DNA from: an uncultured Sphingomonadaceae bacterium
GTDB taxonomy: Bacteria > Pseudomonadota > Alphaproteobacteria > Sphingomonadales > Sphingomonadaceae
Length of the DNA stretch: 64,000 nt
NCBI GenBank assembly: GCA_902806235.1
Contig: CADCVW010000095.1
Coordinates: forward strand, 72,449-136,448
Direction of reading: 5' to 3'
The translations under genes and the position numbers were made by a program. The notes under the pieces were generated by a model that was not told where the DNA came from, did no database searches, and worked only from the letters and a program-made list of their open reading frames with translations. Positions 28,950 through 39,155 of this stretch are shown here, piece after piece. How positions within the stretch are numbered: position 1 is the first letter of the stretch; every line of letters begins with the position of its first letter.

Positions 28950-29024
28950 TGGCTCCCCGGGCCTGATTCGAACAGGCGACCATTCGATTAACAGTCGAAC
29001 GCTCTACCGCTGAGCTACCGGGGA
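28950..29024 (-). tRNA. tRNA-Asn (GTT), CCA encoded
   Basis: Reverse complement TCCCCGGTAGCTCAGCGGTAGAGCGTTCGACTGTTAATCGAATGGTCGCCTGTTCGAATCAGGCCCGGGGAGCCA folds as a cloverleaf with anticodon GTT. Confidence 0.97.
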
Positions 29025-29080
29025 ATAGCCTCTCGGCCCGGCGCGCCTATAGCAACGGCACAGCGCGAAGCGCAAGCGGT

Positions 29081-29857
29081 TCAGGTGGCGAATTGCTCTA
29101 GTGCTATGCGCTCGTCGAGCGCGTGCTCCGGATCGAACAGGATGGTCAGCGTGCGCGTGCGGTCGACCTCCACGCTGACGCTGGCGACGTCGCGCACCTC
29201 CAGCTGGTCGGCGACGGCCGACACCGGGCGTTTGTCGGGATCGAGCACGCGAAGCTCGATGCGGCCCGAGTCCGACAGAATGGCACCACGCCAGCGGCGC
29301 GGGCGGAAGGGGCTGATGGGCGTCAGCGCGACGAGCTTGGAGCCGAGCGGTAGGATCGGCCCCTGCGCGGACAGGTTGTAGGCGGTCGAGCCGGCGGGGG
29401 TGGCGACGAGCACCCCGTCGCAGACGAGCTGGGGCAGCACCACGCGGCCGTTCACCGACACTTCGAGCCAGGCGGTCTGCCGGGTCTCGCGGAGCAGCGA
29501 CACCTCGTTGATGGCCGGGCTCGCGACCCGCTCCCCGCCGATGGTCGTTGCCTCCATGCGGAGCGGCGGCACGCCGAACGCGCGCGCCCGCTGGATCCGC
29601 TCGGGCAGGCCCTCGGCGCGCCATTCGTTCATCAAGAAGCCGACGGTGCCGAGGTTCATGCCGAACACGGGCAGCACCCGGCCGCGTTCGAGCATCGCGT
29701 GCAGCGTTTGCAGCAGGAAGCCGTCGCCGCCGAGGCACAGCACCAAGTCCGCTTCGCCTTCCGGCGCGAACTCGTACGATCGGCGGAGGCGCGCCGCCGC
29801 CTCCGCCGCGGGAGCGGTGCCGGACGCGACCAGCGCGAGCCGCCGCTCGTTCAGCAT
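29081..29857 (-). CDS. nadK: NAD kinase
   Basis: LVLCLGGDGFLLQTLHAML...VFGMNLGTVGFLMNEW...GERVASPAINEVSLLR...VCDGVLVATPAGSTAYNLSAQGPILPLGS. Confidence 0.96.
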   Translation of the reverse strand: MLNERRLALVASGTAPAAEAAARLRRSYEFAPEGEADLVLCLGGDGFLLQTLHAMLERGRVLPVFGMNLGTVGFLMNEWRAEGLPERIQRARAFGVPPLRMEATTIGGERVASPAINEVSLLRETRQTAWLEVSVNGRVVLPQLVCDGVLVATPAGSTAYNLSAQGPILPLGSKLVALTPISPFRPRRWRGAILSDSGRIELRVLDPDKRPVSAVADQLEVRDVASVSVEVDRTRTLTILFDPEHALDERIALEQFAT

Positions 29858-30024
29858 CCGATCGCCGCCGGCCGGGGAGGTCGCCTCGCCACGGTCGGGG
29901 CTTAGGCACTCTCCGGTTCATCGGCAAGCGGACGGCGCCGGCGCGATGGTTCGTTGCGCCCGCGCCCGGTTTCAGCGATCGTAAGAAACCGCAGGCGTTC
30001 GAAGGCGGGAGTGGGCGTTGGGCG

Positions 30025-31959
30025 ATGATTGAAGGGGCGAGCGCTCCCTTTTTCTTGGTGGCGCTGCGGCGCGACGAGGAGCTGGCGCGTGCGATGGCCG
30101 TGCTCGGTTGGCGTCCCATCCTCGCCCGGGGCGGGGCGGCCGCCGCGGCGACCTTCCTCGCCAGCGGCGCGACGATCGCCGTGGTGGACGCGCGAGGCGC
30201 GGTCGACGAGGCGGTCGAGGTGCTGGCGGCGTTGGACCGGGCGGTGTGCGACGTCGGCGGCGCCCTGCTCGTGGTCGCGCCGCACGGCGCGGTCGAGCGC
30301 TTGTCTGAGTTCCGCGCGCTGGGCGCAACTCATTGCCTAGTGGAGCCGTTCACCGCCGCCGAACTGGAGGCCGCCCTGCAGTTCGCGGAGGAGATGACGA
30401 TCCGCCTCGCCGTCCGCGACGGCGGACGCTCCCTCCACGCGCCGGCGCAAGCGGGGTGGCGCGGCGCGGACGGCGCGCTCGACGCGCCAGACAGGTTGCG
30501 CCGCCCGCACCTGCTGGAGCTGTTCCGCCGTCCGGACCGCGGAGCGCGGCGGCGGACGCGCGGGGAGGGCATGGAGCCGCTCGCAAACCTAATGACGGAA
30601 AGCGTCGCCGAAGCGCAGACAGGTCCTTGGCCCGGCCTAAAACGCCGCGCGATGCTCGGATCGGACCTGATGCCCGGCTTCGCCGTCGATCGCGGCGGCC
30701 CGGACCCGCTGACCGGGCTCAGCGACGCGCGCGCGGCGCGCTGGTGGCTGGACGCGCGGCTGCTCGACACGCACGGGGGAGGCGATGACGCTTCGCTGTT
30801 CCTGCTCTCGCTGAGCCGCTTCGACGCGATCAACGCGGCGTTCAGCCGCGACACGGGCGACGAGGTCCTGCGGCAGGTGGGCGAGCGGCTCAAGAAGGTT
30901 GCCGCGACGCTCGACCCGGCGCACGTCGTCGCGCGCACGAACGGCACCGAATTTGCGGTGCTCGTCGCCGGCGCCCTGGACGAAGCCGCCGCCCGCGCGC
31001 TCGGCGAGCGGCTGTGCGAGGTCGTCGGCAAACCCTTCGCGATCGACGCGGCCAGCATTGCGCTCGGTTGCCGCGCGGTCGGGCTGGTCGGCGGCGGACC
31101 GAGCGCGGACGCGCTGTTCGATCAGGCGGCGGCGGCGCTGACGGACGCCGGCGGCTTCCGCCTCGTCCGGGCGACCGACGACGGCGACCGCGCGCTCGCC
31201 GGGCAGCTCGAGATCGACCTGCGCCGCGCGCTCGACCGCGACGAAATTCGCATCCTGTTCCAACCCCAAGTATCGGTCGCCAGCGGCGAAATGATCGGGG
31301 TGGAGGCGCTGGCGCGCTGGCATCACCCGATCGAGGGCCGGCTCGGGGCGGACACCCTGTTCGATGCGGCCGAGCGCTCCGACTATCTCGTGCAGCTGTC
31401 GCGCCACGTCCAGCGCAAGGCGCTCGCCGCAGCCGCGCGCTGGCCGGCGGCCCTGTCCGCCTTGCGGCTGTCGGTCAACGTGACCGCACAGGACATGGCG
31501 CAGCCAGACTTCGCCGCGGGTTTCCTGGCGATGGTGGACGCTGCCGGCTTCCCGCGGGAGCGGTTGACGGTGGAGATCACCGAGTCGGGGCTGATCCAGA
31601 ACCTCGCCGGCGCCGCCGAGCTGCTGACGGCCCTGCGCGCCGCGGGGCTCAGCATCGCCATCGACGACTTCGGCACGGGCTATTCGAGCCTCGCCTATCT
31701 CAAGTCGCTGCCGGTCGACTACCTCAAGATCGATCGCCGCTTGTCGCGCGACATTGCCGGCAGCCCACGCGACCAGGTAGTCGTGCGCGGCATCATCCTG
31801 CTCGCCCACTCGCTCGGCCTGGGCGTGATCGCCGAGGGTATCGAGAGCGTCCGCGAACTGGCGCTGCTCGCGGAGGAGGGCTGCCACGTCTACCAGGGCT
31901 TTCTCGCCTCGCCGGCGGTGGAGAGCGAGGCGCTGCAGGCGTTCGTCGGGACGGCCTAG
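30025..31959 (+). CDS. REC-like / degenerate GGDEF / EAL domain protein
   Basis: N-terminal receiver-like segment; GGDEF region with ARTNGTEFAVLV in place of GGDEF; EAL region with EALARWHHP, VEITESGL, IDDFGTGYSSLAYLKSLPVDYLKID, AEGIES. Start corrected to ATG 30025. Confidence 0.92.
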   Translation: MIEGASAPFFLVALRRDEELARAMAVLGWRPILARGGAAAAATFLASGATIAVVDARGAVDEAVEVLAALDRAVCDVGGALLVVAPHGAVERLSEFRALGATHCLVEPFTAAELEAALQFAEEMTIRLAVRDGGRSLHAPAQAGWRGADGALDAPDRLRRPHLLELFRRPDRGARRRTRGEGMEPLANLMTESVAEAQTGPWPGLKRRAMLGSDLMPGFAVDRGGPDPLTGLSDARAARWWLDARLLDTHGGGDDASLFLLSLSRFDAINAAFSRDTGDEVLRQVGERLKKVAATLDPAHVVARTNGTEFAVLVAGALDEAAARALGERLCEVVGKPFAIDAASIALGCRAVGLVGGGPSADALFDQAAAALTDAGGFRLVRATDDGDRALAGQLEIDLRRALDRDEIRILFQPQVSVASGEMIGVEALARWHHPIEGRLGADTLFDAAERSDYLVQLSRHVQRKALAAAARWPAALSALRLSVNVTAQDMAQPDFAAGFLAMVDAAGFPRERLTVEITESGLIQNLAGAAELLTALRAAGLSIAIDDFGTGYSSLAYLKSLPVDYLKIDRRLSRDIAGSPRDQVVVRGIILLAHSLGLGVIAEGIESVRELALLAEEGCHVYQGFLASPAVESEALQAFVGTA

Positions 31960-34900
31960 CCCGCGAGCTTCGCCAGCCCCTTGCTCAGCTGCAGCGCGCC
32001 GTGGAGCCGAGCGCCGACATCAGTCCAGTCGCGGGTGACGACCAGCTTGCTGTCGGGGCGGAGCTTGGCCGTCCCCTTCAGCCGCTCGACGTAGGCGAAC
32101 AGCCCTTGGGGATCGGGCGGCCCGTCGCCGTGGAACGTCACCAGCGCGCCGCGCGGACCGGCGTCGAGCTTGGCAACGCCCGCGCGGCGGCAGTTGAGCT
32201 TGATCCCGATCACCTTGAGCAGGTTGTCCGTGGCAGCTGGAAGCTTCCCGAAGCGGTCGATCAGCTCGGCGGCGAAACTCTCAATCGCGCCCGAGTCCTC
32301 CAGTTGGTTCATGCGGCGGTATAGGCCCATGCGAAGGTCGAGGTCGGGAACGTAATCCTCCGGCAGCAGGATGGGCGTGTCGATCGTGATCTGCGGCGAC
32401 AACCCGTCGCGCGGCGCATCCTTGTCGCGTTTGCCGCCCAGCTTGGCTTCGTTGATCGCCTCCTCAAGCATCGACTGGTAAAGTTCGAAGCCTACCTCCT
32501 TGATGTGCCCTGACTGCTCGTCGCCGAGCAGGTTTCCCGCGCCGCGGATGTCGAGGTCATGGGAGGCGAGCTGGAAACCCGCGCCGAGCGAATCGAGGTT
32601 CGCCAGCACCTCCAGCCGCTTGGCCGCCGTGTCCGTCATCGCCCCCTTCGCATCCGTGGTCATGTAGGCGTAGGCGCGCGTCTTCGCCCGCCCCACGCGC
32701 CCGCGCAACTGGTAGAGCTGGGCGAGGCCGAAGCGGTCGGCGCGGTGGACGATCAGCGTATTGGCGGCCGGGATGTCGAGCCCGCTCTCGACGATGGTGG
32801 TCGACAGCAGCACGTCGTACTTGCCGTCGTAGAAGGCGCTCATGCGCTCCTCCACTTCGGTCGGGCTCATCTGGCCGTGCGCGACTACCGAGCGGACCTC
32901 CGGCACCTCGTTGCGCAGGAACTCCTGCAGGTCGGCAATCTCCGAGATGCGCGGCGTGACGAAGTAGCTCTGCCCGCCGCGATAGTGCTCGCGCAACAGC
33001 GCTTCGCGCACCACCACCGGGTCCCAAGGCATGACGTAGGTCCGCACCGCCAGCCGGTCGACGGGCGGGGTCTGGATCACCGACAACTCGCGCAGGCCTG
33101 ACATCGCCATCTGCAGCGTACGCGGGATCGGCGTGGCGGTCAGCGTCAGCACGTGGACGTCGGCCTTCATCGCCTTCAGCCGCTCCTTATGGGTGACGCC
33201 GAAGCGCTGCTCCTCGTCGACGATGACCAACCCGAGGTTCTTGAACTCGACGCTCTTGGCGATGATCGCGTGGGTGCCTACCACGACGTCGATCTTGCCC
33301 GCGGCCAGCCCCTCGCGCGTCGTCTTGGCTTCGGCCGCGGGGACGAGCCGGGACAGGCGGCCGACCTCGACGGGAAAACCGCGGAAGCGCTCCACGAAGT
33401 TCTTGTGGTGCTGCCGCGCGAGCAGGGTGGTGGGGCAGACCACCGCAACTTGCCACCCCGCCATGGCGGCGACGAAGGCGGCGCGCAACGCGACCTCCGT
33501 CTTGCCGAAGCCAACGTCGCCGCACACCAGCCGGTCCATCGGCCGGCCGGCGGACAGGTCGCCGAGCACGTCGCCGATCGCGCGCTCCTGGTCGTCGGTC
33601 TCGGCGTAGGGGAAGCGGTCGACGAAGGCGGCGTAGCCGGTGTCGGCGTTCGCCACGTCCGCGGCGCGCAGCGCGCGGGCTGCGGCGGTGGCGATCAGCT
33701 CGCCCGCGATCTCGCGGATGCGCTCCTTCATGCGGCTCTTTCGCCGCTGCCACGCTTCGCCGCCCAACCGATCGAGCGCGACGCCCTCGCTCTCGTTGCC
33801 GTAGCGCGACAGCACGTCAATGTTCTCGACCGGCACGTAAAGCTTGTCGCCGCCCGCGTACTCCAGCGCGACGCAGTCGTGCGGGGCCTTGCCGACCGGG
33901 ATGGAGGTCAGCCCTTCGTAGCGGCCGATGCCGTGGTCGCTGTGCACCACGAGGTCGCCGGGACTGAGAGTCGCGAGCTCGGACAGGAAGGCGTCGGCGC
34001 TCTTAGCGCGGCGCTTCTTCCGTACCAGCCGATCGCCGAGCATGTCCTGCTCGGTGAGCACGGCGGTGCTTTCGGCGGTGAAGCCGTGGTCGAGCGGCAG
34101 CACGGTCATGGCGACCGCGTTCTTCGCCGCGGCGCCGAGCGCCTCCTGCCAGGACTGGACCGCGAGCGTCTTGGTCAGGCCGTGGTCGGCGAGCAGCCCG
34201 CGCAGCCGCTCGCGCGAGCCTTCGGTGTAGCTCGCCAGCACCACCCGCTTCTTCGCCCGGCGCAGGGCGGTGACGTGGTCGATCACCGCTTCGTAGATGT
34301 TCGCGTTCTGCGCGCGTTCGGCCGCGAACTCGCGGGCGGGGTCGATGCCGAGATCGACCACGCGCTCGCCGTTCGGCTGGTGAAAGGGAGCTGCGAGGTG
34401 GACGGGGCGGGCGTCGAGCAGCGCGTCCCACTCCGCGCGTTTCAGGTACAGTCGCTCGGGCTCGAGCGGGCGATAGCTGCCGGGCTCGGCCGCCTGCGCG
34501 CGGACGCGGTTGTCGTAGTAGTCCGCGATCGCTTCGAAGCGGCCGTCGGCGGCGCCTTGCGAGCCGTCGTCGCGGATAAGGAGGTCGTCGTCGCCGAGAT
34601 GATCGACGAGCGTCGCTAGACGCTCCTCGAACAGCGGCAGCCAGTGCTCCATCCCCGACAGCCGCCGCCCGTCGCTGACCGCCTGGTAGAGCGGATCGCC
34701 GGTGGCGGCCGCCCCGAACAGGTCGCGGTAGCGGGTGCGGAAGCGCTTGATGTTGTCCGCGTCGAGCAGCGCTTCGGAGGCGGGCAGGAGGGTGAAGGCA
34801 TCGGCCGAGCCGGTGGTCCGCTGGTCGGCGGGATCGAAGGCGCGCAGCGAGTCGACTTCGTCGCCGAAGAAGTCGAGGCGTAGGCCGTGGGGCAGACCCG

Positions 34901-35462
34901 ACGGCCACAGGTCGATCAGCCCGCCGCGCACCGCGTACTCTCCGATCTCGTGTACCGTGTCGGTGCGGACGTAGCCGTTCGCCTGGAGCAGGCGGACGAG
35001 CCCGTCGCGCTCGATGCGGCGGCCGGGCTTCAGTTCGGCGACGAGCTGGCGGACGCGGAATGGGGTGAGCGTGCGCTGGGTGGCGGCGGCGACAGTGGTG
35101 ACGAGGAGCTGGGGGCCGGCGGCTTTGGCCTGGAGCCGGTGCAGCGTCGCCAGCCGCTCGGCGGAGGCGCGGAGCGAAGGCGAGGCACGGTCGTAGGGCA
35201 GGCAGTCCCACGCCGGAAAGGTCAGCACCTCCAGCTCCGGCGCGAAATAGGCCGCGGCATCGGCCACGGCGCGCATGGCGACCTCGTCGGCGCAGACGAA
35301 TCCGGCGCGCCCCGCCGCGGCGCGGGCGAGGTCGGCGGCAAGCAAGGGGAGGAAGCCCGCGGGCGCGCCCGCGATCGTGAGCGGCCGCGGGCTGCGCTTG
35401 ATCCGCTCGACCCCGGACGGCTCAGCGCGCGATTGGGATGTAGTCGAGAGTTCGGAGAGCAT
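31956..35462 (-). CDS. mfd: Transcription-repair coupling factor
   Basis: GDLVVHSDHGIGRYEGL...YVPVENIDVLSRY...RLVCGDVGFGKTEVALRAAFVAAMAGWQVAVVCPTTLLARQHHKNF...VDEEQRFGVTHKERLK...RGRVGRAKTRAYAYM. Confidence 0.97.
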   Translation of the reverse strand: MLSELSTTSQSRAEPSGVERIKRSPRPLTIAGAPAGFLPLLAADLARAAAGRAGFVCADEVAMRAVADAAAYFAPELEVLTFPAWDCLPYDRASPSLRASAERLATLHRLQAKAAGPQLLVTTVAAATQRTLTPFRVRQLVAELKPGRRIERDGLVRLLQANGYVRTDTVHEIGEYAVRGGLIDLWPSGLPHGLRLDFFGDEVDSLRAFDPADQRTTGSADAFTLLPASEALLDADNIKRFRTRYRDLFGAAATGDPLYQAVSDGRRLSGMEHWLPLFEERLATLVDHLGDDDLLIRDDGSQGAADGRFEAIADYYDNRVRAQAAEPGSYRPLEPERLYLKRAEWDALLDARPVHLAAPFHQPNGERVVDLGIDPAREFAAERAQNANIYEAVIDHVTALRRAKKRVVLASYTEGSRERLRGLLADHGLTKTLAVQSWQEALGAAAKNAVAMTVLPLDHGFTAESTAVLTEQDMLGDRLVRKKRRAKSADAFLSELATLSPGDLVVHSDHGIGRYEGLTSIPVGKAPHDCVALEYAGGDKLYVPVENIDVLSRYGNESEGVALDRLGGEAWQRRKSRMKERIREIAGELIATAAARALRAADVANADTGYAAFVDRFPYAETDDQERAIGDVLGDLSAGRPMDRLVCGDVGFGKTEVALRAAFVAAMAGWQVAVVCPTTLLARQHHKNFVERFRGFPVEVGRLSRLVPAAEAKTTREGLAAGKIDVVVGTHAIIAKSVEFKNLGLVIVDEEQRFGVTHKERLKAMKADVHVLTLTATPIPRTLQMAMSGLRELSVIQTPPVDRLAVRTYVMPWDPVVVREALLREHYRGGQSYFVTPRISEIADLQEFLRNEVPEVRSVVAHGQMSPTEVEERMSAFYDGKYDVLLSTTIVESGLDIPAANTLIVHRADRFGLAQLYQLRGRVGRAKTRAYAYMTTDAKGAMTDTAAKRLEVLANLDSLGAGFQLASHDLDIRGAGNLLGDEQSGHIKEVGFELYQSMLEEAINEAKLGGKRDKDAPRDGLSPQITIDTPILLPEDYVPDLDLRMGLYRRMNQLEDSGAIESFAAELIDRFGKLPAATDNLLKVIGIKLNCRRAGVAKLDAGPRGALVTFHGDGPPDPQGLFAYVERLKGTAKLRPDSKLVVTRDWTDVGARLHGALQLSKGLAKLAG

Positions 35463-35688
35463 CGAGCATCCTGCCTTTAAGCCACGGCGGCGGCGCGGCC
35501 TTACCCAGCGCCCACGCCATCACGTCCACCTCGTCGGCCTCCAGCATGAGCTCGAATACGCTCAGCTCGCTGTCGTCCCAGCCCGCGTGGTAGCGGTCGA
35601 AATAGCCGCCAATCAGCAGGTCGGCCTCCTTGGTGCCGCGGTGCCAGGCGCGAAACGCCAGGCGCTTGAGGCGGGTTTCCTGGTCCAT
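35422..35688 (-). CDS. sdhE: Succinate dehydrogenase assembly factor 2 (SdhE)
   Basis: RLKRLAFRAWHRGTKEADLLIGGYFDRY: RGTKEADLLLG-type motif. Overlaps the annotated start of mfd by 41 nt. Confidence 0.93.
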   Translation of the reverse strand: MDQETRLKRLAFRAWHRGTKEADLLIGGYFDRYHAGWDDSELSVFELMLEADEVDVMAWALGKAAPPPWLKGRMLDALRTLDYIPIAR

Positions 35689-35743
35689 GCGGCTCCGGGG
35701 GTGGCGGGGGCCGCAGTCCTGCGGCTAAGCGATCTAACTAGGG

Positions 35744-37804
35744 ATGCGGCCGTCGTTACTCAATCCGTTGTTCGCCGAGGTGGAGGTGCTGCGCGGCGTA
35801 GGCGCGGCCAACGCGCGCCCGCTGCACCGGCTGGGGCTGACCCGCGTGGTCGACCTGCTATTCCATCTGCCGGTGACCTGGATCGACCGGGTGCGCGTTG
35901 AGCAACTGGACGCGAGTGACGCGGGGCGGATGGTGATCGCGACCGTGACCCCCGTCGACTATCGCCAGGGCGGGCCGCGCGGCCCGTTCCGCGTCCACGC
36001 GACCGACGCGGACGGCAACTACGTCTCGCTCACCTTCTTCCGCAACCCGGCGTTCGCTCGCAAACAGCTGCCGCTCGGCGAGCCGCGCGTGGTGGTGGGC
36101 AAGCTCGAAACTTACGGCCAGGAGCTGCAGATCGTCCATCCGGACGGCATCTACCCGCCGGGCGCCGCGCCGGTGCTCCCCGCGCGTGAGCCGGTGTACG
36201 GGCTAACGGAGGGCGTGACCAACGCGCGCATGGGCGGGCTCGCCCGGATTGCGATCGAGCGTGCGCCGCCGCTCCCTGAATGGATCGAGCCGAGCCTGCT
36301 GGCGCAGCGCGGCTGGCCGGCTTGGCTCGACGCGCTCCGCGGCGCGCACGCCGATCCGGCGGACGCGGCTGCGCGGCTGCGCCTCGCCTACGACGAGGTG
36401 TTCGCCAACCAGCTCGCGCTGACCTTGGTCCGCGCTTCCGCCCGGCGACGGCGCGGGCGGGCGCTGGCGGGGGACGGGCGGCTGCGGGCGAAGCTGAGCC
36501 TGCCTTACCAGCTCACTGGCGCACAGGCGCGCACCGTGCGCGAGATCGAGGGCGACCTCCAGCAGGACGCGCCGATGCTGCGGCTGCTCCAGGGCGACGT
36601 GGGCTCCGGCAAGACGATGGTCGCGCTGATGGCGATACTGACCGCAGTCGAGGCGGGCGCGCAGGCGGCGCTGCTCGCGCCGACTGAAATCCTCGCGCGG
36701 CAGCACTTCGCGACCCTGCAGCGCCAGCTGAGCGGCGTCGGCGTGAACCTCGCGATCCTCACTGGGCGCGAGAAGGGGCGGTCGCGGGACGGCGTGCTGA
36801 TGGGCTTGGCCGACGGCTCGATACACATCCTAGTCGGGACGCACGCGATCTTCCAAGAAGCCGTGCGCTACCGCGATCTCGGGCTGGCGGTCGTCGACGA
36901 GCAGCACAAGTTCGGCGTCGCCCAGCGGATGCTCCTCGCTGCTAAGGCTGAGCGGCCGCCGCACCTCCTGGTGATGACCGCGACCCCCATACCGCGCACG
37001 CTGACGCTGAGCCACTTCGGCGAGATGGACGTCAGCCGGCTTGATGAGATGCCGCCCGGCCGGCAGCCGGTGGAGACGCGGGTGGTGTCGCTCGACCGGC
37101 TCGACGAGGTGATCGCAGGCTTAGGGCGGCACATCGATAAGGGCGGGCAGGCCTTCTGGGTCTGCCCGCTGGTCGAGGAAAGCGAGACCGGCGACCAGGC
37201 CGCCGCCGAAGCGCGCGCGGCGGCGCTGCGGCTGCGTTTCGGCCCGGACAAGGTCGGCGTGGTCCACGGCCGGATGCGCGGGCCGGAGAAGGACGCGGTG
37301 ATGGACGCCTTCGCCGCGGGCCGCATGGCCGTACTTGTCGCCACCATCGTGATCGAGGTCGGCGTGGACGTGCCCAACGCGACGCTGATGATCATCGAGG
37401 GCGCCGAGCGCTTCGGGTTGGCGCAGCTTCACCAGCTCCGCGGGCGGGTGGGGCGCGGGGAGGGGTCGTCGGTGTGCCTGCTGCTGCGCGGCTCGGCGCT
37501 CGGCGAGGTGACGCGCACGCGGCTCGCGCTGATGCGGGAAACGAGCGACGGCTTCCGCATCGCGGAGGAGGACCTGAAGCTGCGCGGCGCGGGCGAAATC
37601 TTGGGCGTGCGCCAGTCGGGCGAGGCAAAGTTCCGGCTGGCCTCGCCGGAGCAGGTCGACGAGCTGATCGACGTCGCGACAGACGACGCGCGGCTGCTGA
37701 TCGACCGCGACGGCGGGCTGGAGGGCGCGCGAGGGCAGGCGGCGCGGCTGCTGCTGTACCTGATGGAGCGCGACGCGGCGGTGGCGCTGCTGCGGAGCGG
37801 CTAG
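35744..37804 (+). CDS. recG: ATP-dependent DNA helicase RecG
   Basis: LRGVGAANARPLHRLGLTRVVDLLFHLPVTWIDR...LLQGDVGSGKTMVALMAILTAVEAGAQAALLAPTEILARQHF...VVDEQHKFGVAQRMLL...LRGRVGRGEGSSVCLLL. Confidence 0.97.
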   Translation: MRPSLLNPLFAEVEVLRGVGAANARPLHRLGLTRVVDLLFHLPVTWIDRVRVEQLDASDAGRMVIATVTPVDYRQGGPRGPFRVHATDADGNYVSLTFFRNPAFARKQLPLGEPRVVVGKLETYGQELQIVHPDGIYPPGAAPVLPAREPVYGLTEGVTNARMGGLARIAIERAPPLPEWIEPSLLAQRGWPAWLDALRGAHADPADAAARLRLAYDEVFANQLALTLVRASARRRRGRALAGDGRLRAKLSLPYQLTGAQARTVREIEGDLQQDAPMLRLLQGDVGSGKTMVALMAILTAVEAGAQAALLAPTEILARQHFATLQRQLSGVGVNLAILTGREKGRSRDGVLMGLADGSIHILVGTHAIFQEAVRYRDLGLAVVDEQHKFGVAQRMLLAAKAERPPHLLVMTATPIPRTLTLSHFGEMDVSRLDEMPPGRQPVETRVVSLDRLDEVIAGLGRHIDKGGQAFWVCPLVEESETGDQAAAEARAAALRLRFGPDKVGVVHGRMRGPEKDAVMDAFAAGRMAVLVATIVIEVGVDVPNATLMIIEGAERFGLAQLHQLRGRVGRGEGSSVCLLLRGSALGEVTRTRLALMRETSDGFRIAEEDLKLRGAGEILGVRQSGEAKFRLASPEQVDELIDVATDDARLLIDRDGGLEGARGQAARLLLYLMERDAAVALLRSG

Positions 37805-37825
37805 GCCGCGGGCGAACGAAAAGGA

Positions 37826-37914
37826 TTCGTTCGCGCTGAGCTTGTCGAAGCGCCTCGATGGAGGGTCTGCCGTTGAAGAGAAAGGGAGAGCTTCGACAAG
37901 CTTAGCCTGAACGG
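37826..37914. repeat. Dispersed long palindromic repeat, family A copy 1
   Basis: ttcgttcgcgctgagcttgtcgaagcgc...gggagagcttcgacaagcttagcctgaacgg between convergent recG and tyrS. Confidence 0.75.
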
Positions 37915-37925
37915 AGAGCGACGAC

Positions 37926-39155
37926 CTAGGGGCGGACCAGCCGCCCGTGCTTCTTCTTCCCCGCCGACACCATTACCGGCTCCGCGCCGACCTCGACGAC
38001 CAGCGCCTCGTCCGCGACCTTCTCGCCCGCCACCCGCGCGCCGCCGCCGGCGATCAAGCGCCGCGCCTCGCCCTTGCTCGCGGCGAGCCCGAGCCCGACC
38101 AGCGCGTCGACGACGCCGATCATCCCGGACACCGCGAGCGTCGGCAGCGTCTCGCCAGCCGCGCCCTCGGCGAAGGTCGCGCGCGCCGTCGCGGCCGCCG
38201 CCTCCGCCGCCGCCCGCCCGCGGCAGAGCGCGGTGGTCGCGTCGGCGAGCCGTTGCTTCGCTTCGTTGATCTCGCGGCCGCGCAGCGCCTCCAGCCGCGC
38301 AATCTCGTCAAGCGGCAGGTCGGTGAACAGGCGCAGGAAGCGGCCCACGTCGGCGTCGGCCGTGTTGCGCCAGAACTGCCAATAGTCGTAGTCCGACAGC
38401 TGATCCTCGTGGAGCCACACGGCCCCGCTCACCGTTTTGCCCATTTTCGCCCCGTCGGCGGTGGTGAGGAGCGGGCAGGTGACGCCGAACAGCTCGGCCC
38501 CGTCCATCCGCCGGCCGAGCTCGACGCCGTTGACGATGTTACCCCATTGATCCGAGCCGCCCATCTGCACCCGGCAGCCGAAGCGCCGCGACAGCTCGCG
38601 GAAGTCGTAGGCCTGCATGATCATGTAGTTGAATTCGAGAAAGGTCAGCGACTGCTCGCGGTCGAGCCGCGTCCGGACCGAATCGAAGCTCAGCATCCGG
38701 CTGATGGTGAAGTGCTGGCCGACCTCGCGCAGGAACGGGACGTAGGCCAGCCGGTCGAGCCAGTCGGCGTTGTCGACCAGCACCGCGTCGCTCGGGCCGT
38801 CGCCGAAGCGAAGGAAGCGCTCGAAAATGCGCTTGATGGAGGAGATATTGGCGGCGATCGTCTCCTCCGCCAGCAGCTGCCGCGCCTCGTCCTTGAACGA
38901 CGGGTCGCCGACCTTGGCGGTGCCACCGCCCATCAGAACAATCGGCTTGTGCCCCGCCTGCTGCAGGCGGCGCAGCAGCATGATGAGCATTAAGTTGCCG
39001 ACGTGGAGCGAGGGCGCGGTCGGGTCGAAACCGCCGTAGCCGGGAATGCTCCGCCCTGGCTCCGCGGCGAGCGCGTCGAGGGCGGTTGCGTCCGTGACCT
39101 GATGAAGGTGGCCGCGCTCGTCGAGCAGGCGTAGGAGATCGGATCGGTACGTCAT
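37926..39155 (-). CDS. tyrS: Tyrosyl-tRNA synthetase
   Basis: [45 protein letters not shown]...[23 protein letters not shown]-terminal S4-like domain. Start corrected to ATG 39155. Confidence 0.97.
   Translation of the reverse strand: MTYRSDLLRLLDERGHLHQVTDATALDALAAEPGRSIPGYGGFDPTAPSLHVGNLMLIMLLRRLQQAGHKPIVLMGGGTAKVGDPSFKDEARQLLAEETIAANISSIKRIFERFLRFGDGPSDAVLVDNADWLDRLAYVPFLREVGQHFTISRMLSFDSVRTRLDREQSLTFLEFNYMIMQAYDFRELSRRFGCRVQMGGSDQWGNIVNGVELGRRMDGAELFGVTCPLLTTADGAKMGKTVSGAVWLHEDQLSDYDYWQFWRNTADADVGRFLRLFTDLPLDEIARLEALRGREINEAKQRLADATTALCRGRAAAEAAAATARATFAEGAAGETLPTLAVSGMIGVVDALVGLGLAASKGEARRLIAGGGARVAGEKVADEALVVEVGAEPVMVSAGKKKHGRLVRP

Noticed and set aside
29548-30024. Long N-terminal extension of the GGDEF/EAL ORF
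   Set aside because: Overlaps nadK antisense and is Arg/Ala-rich; the domain-like sequence starts at 30025.
33153-34619. 488-aa plus-strand ORF within mfd
   Set aside because: Antisense shadow frame of mfd.
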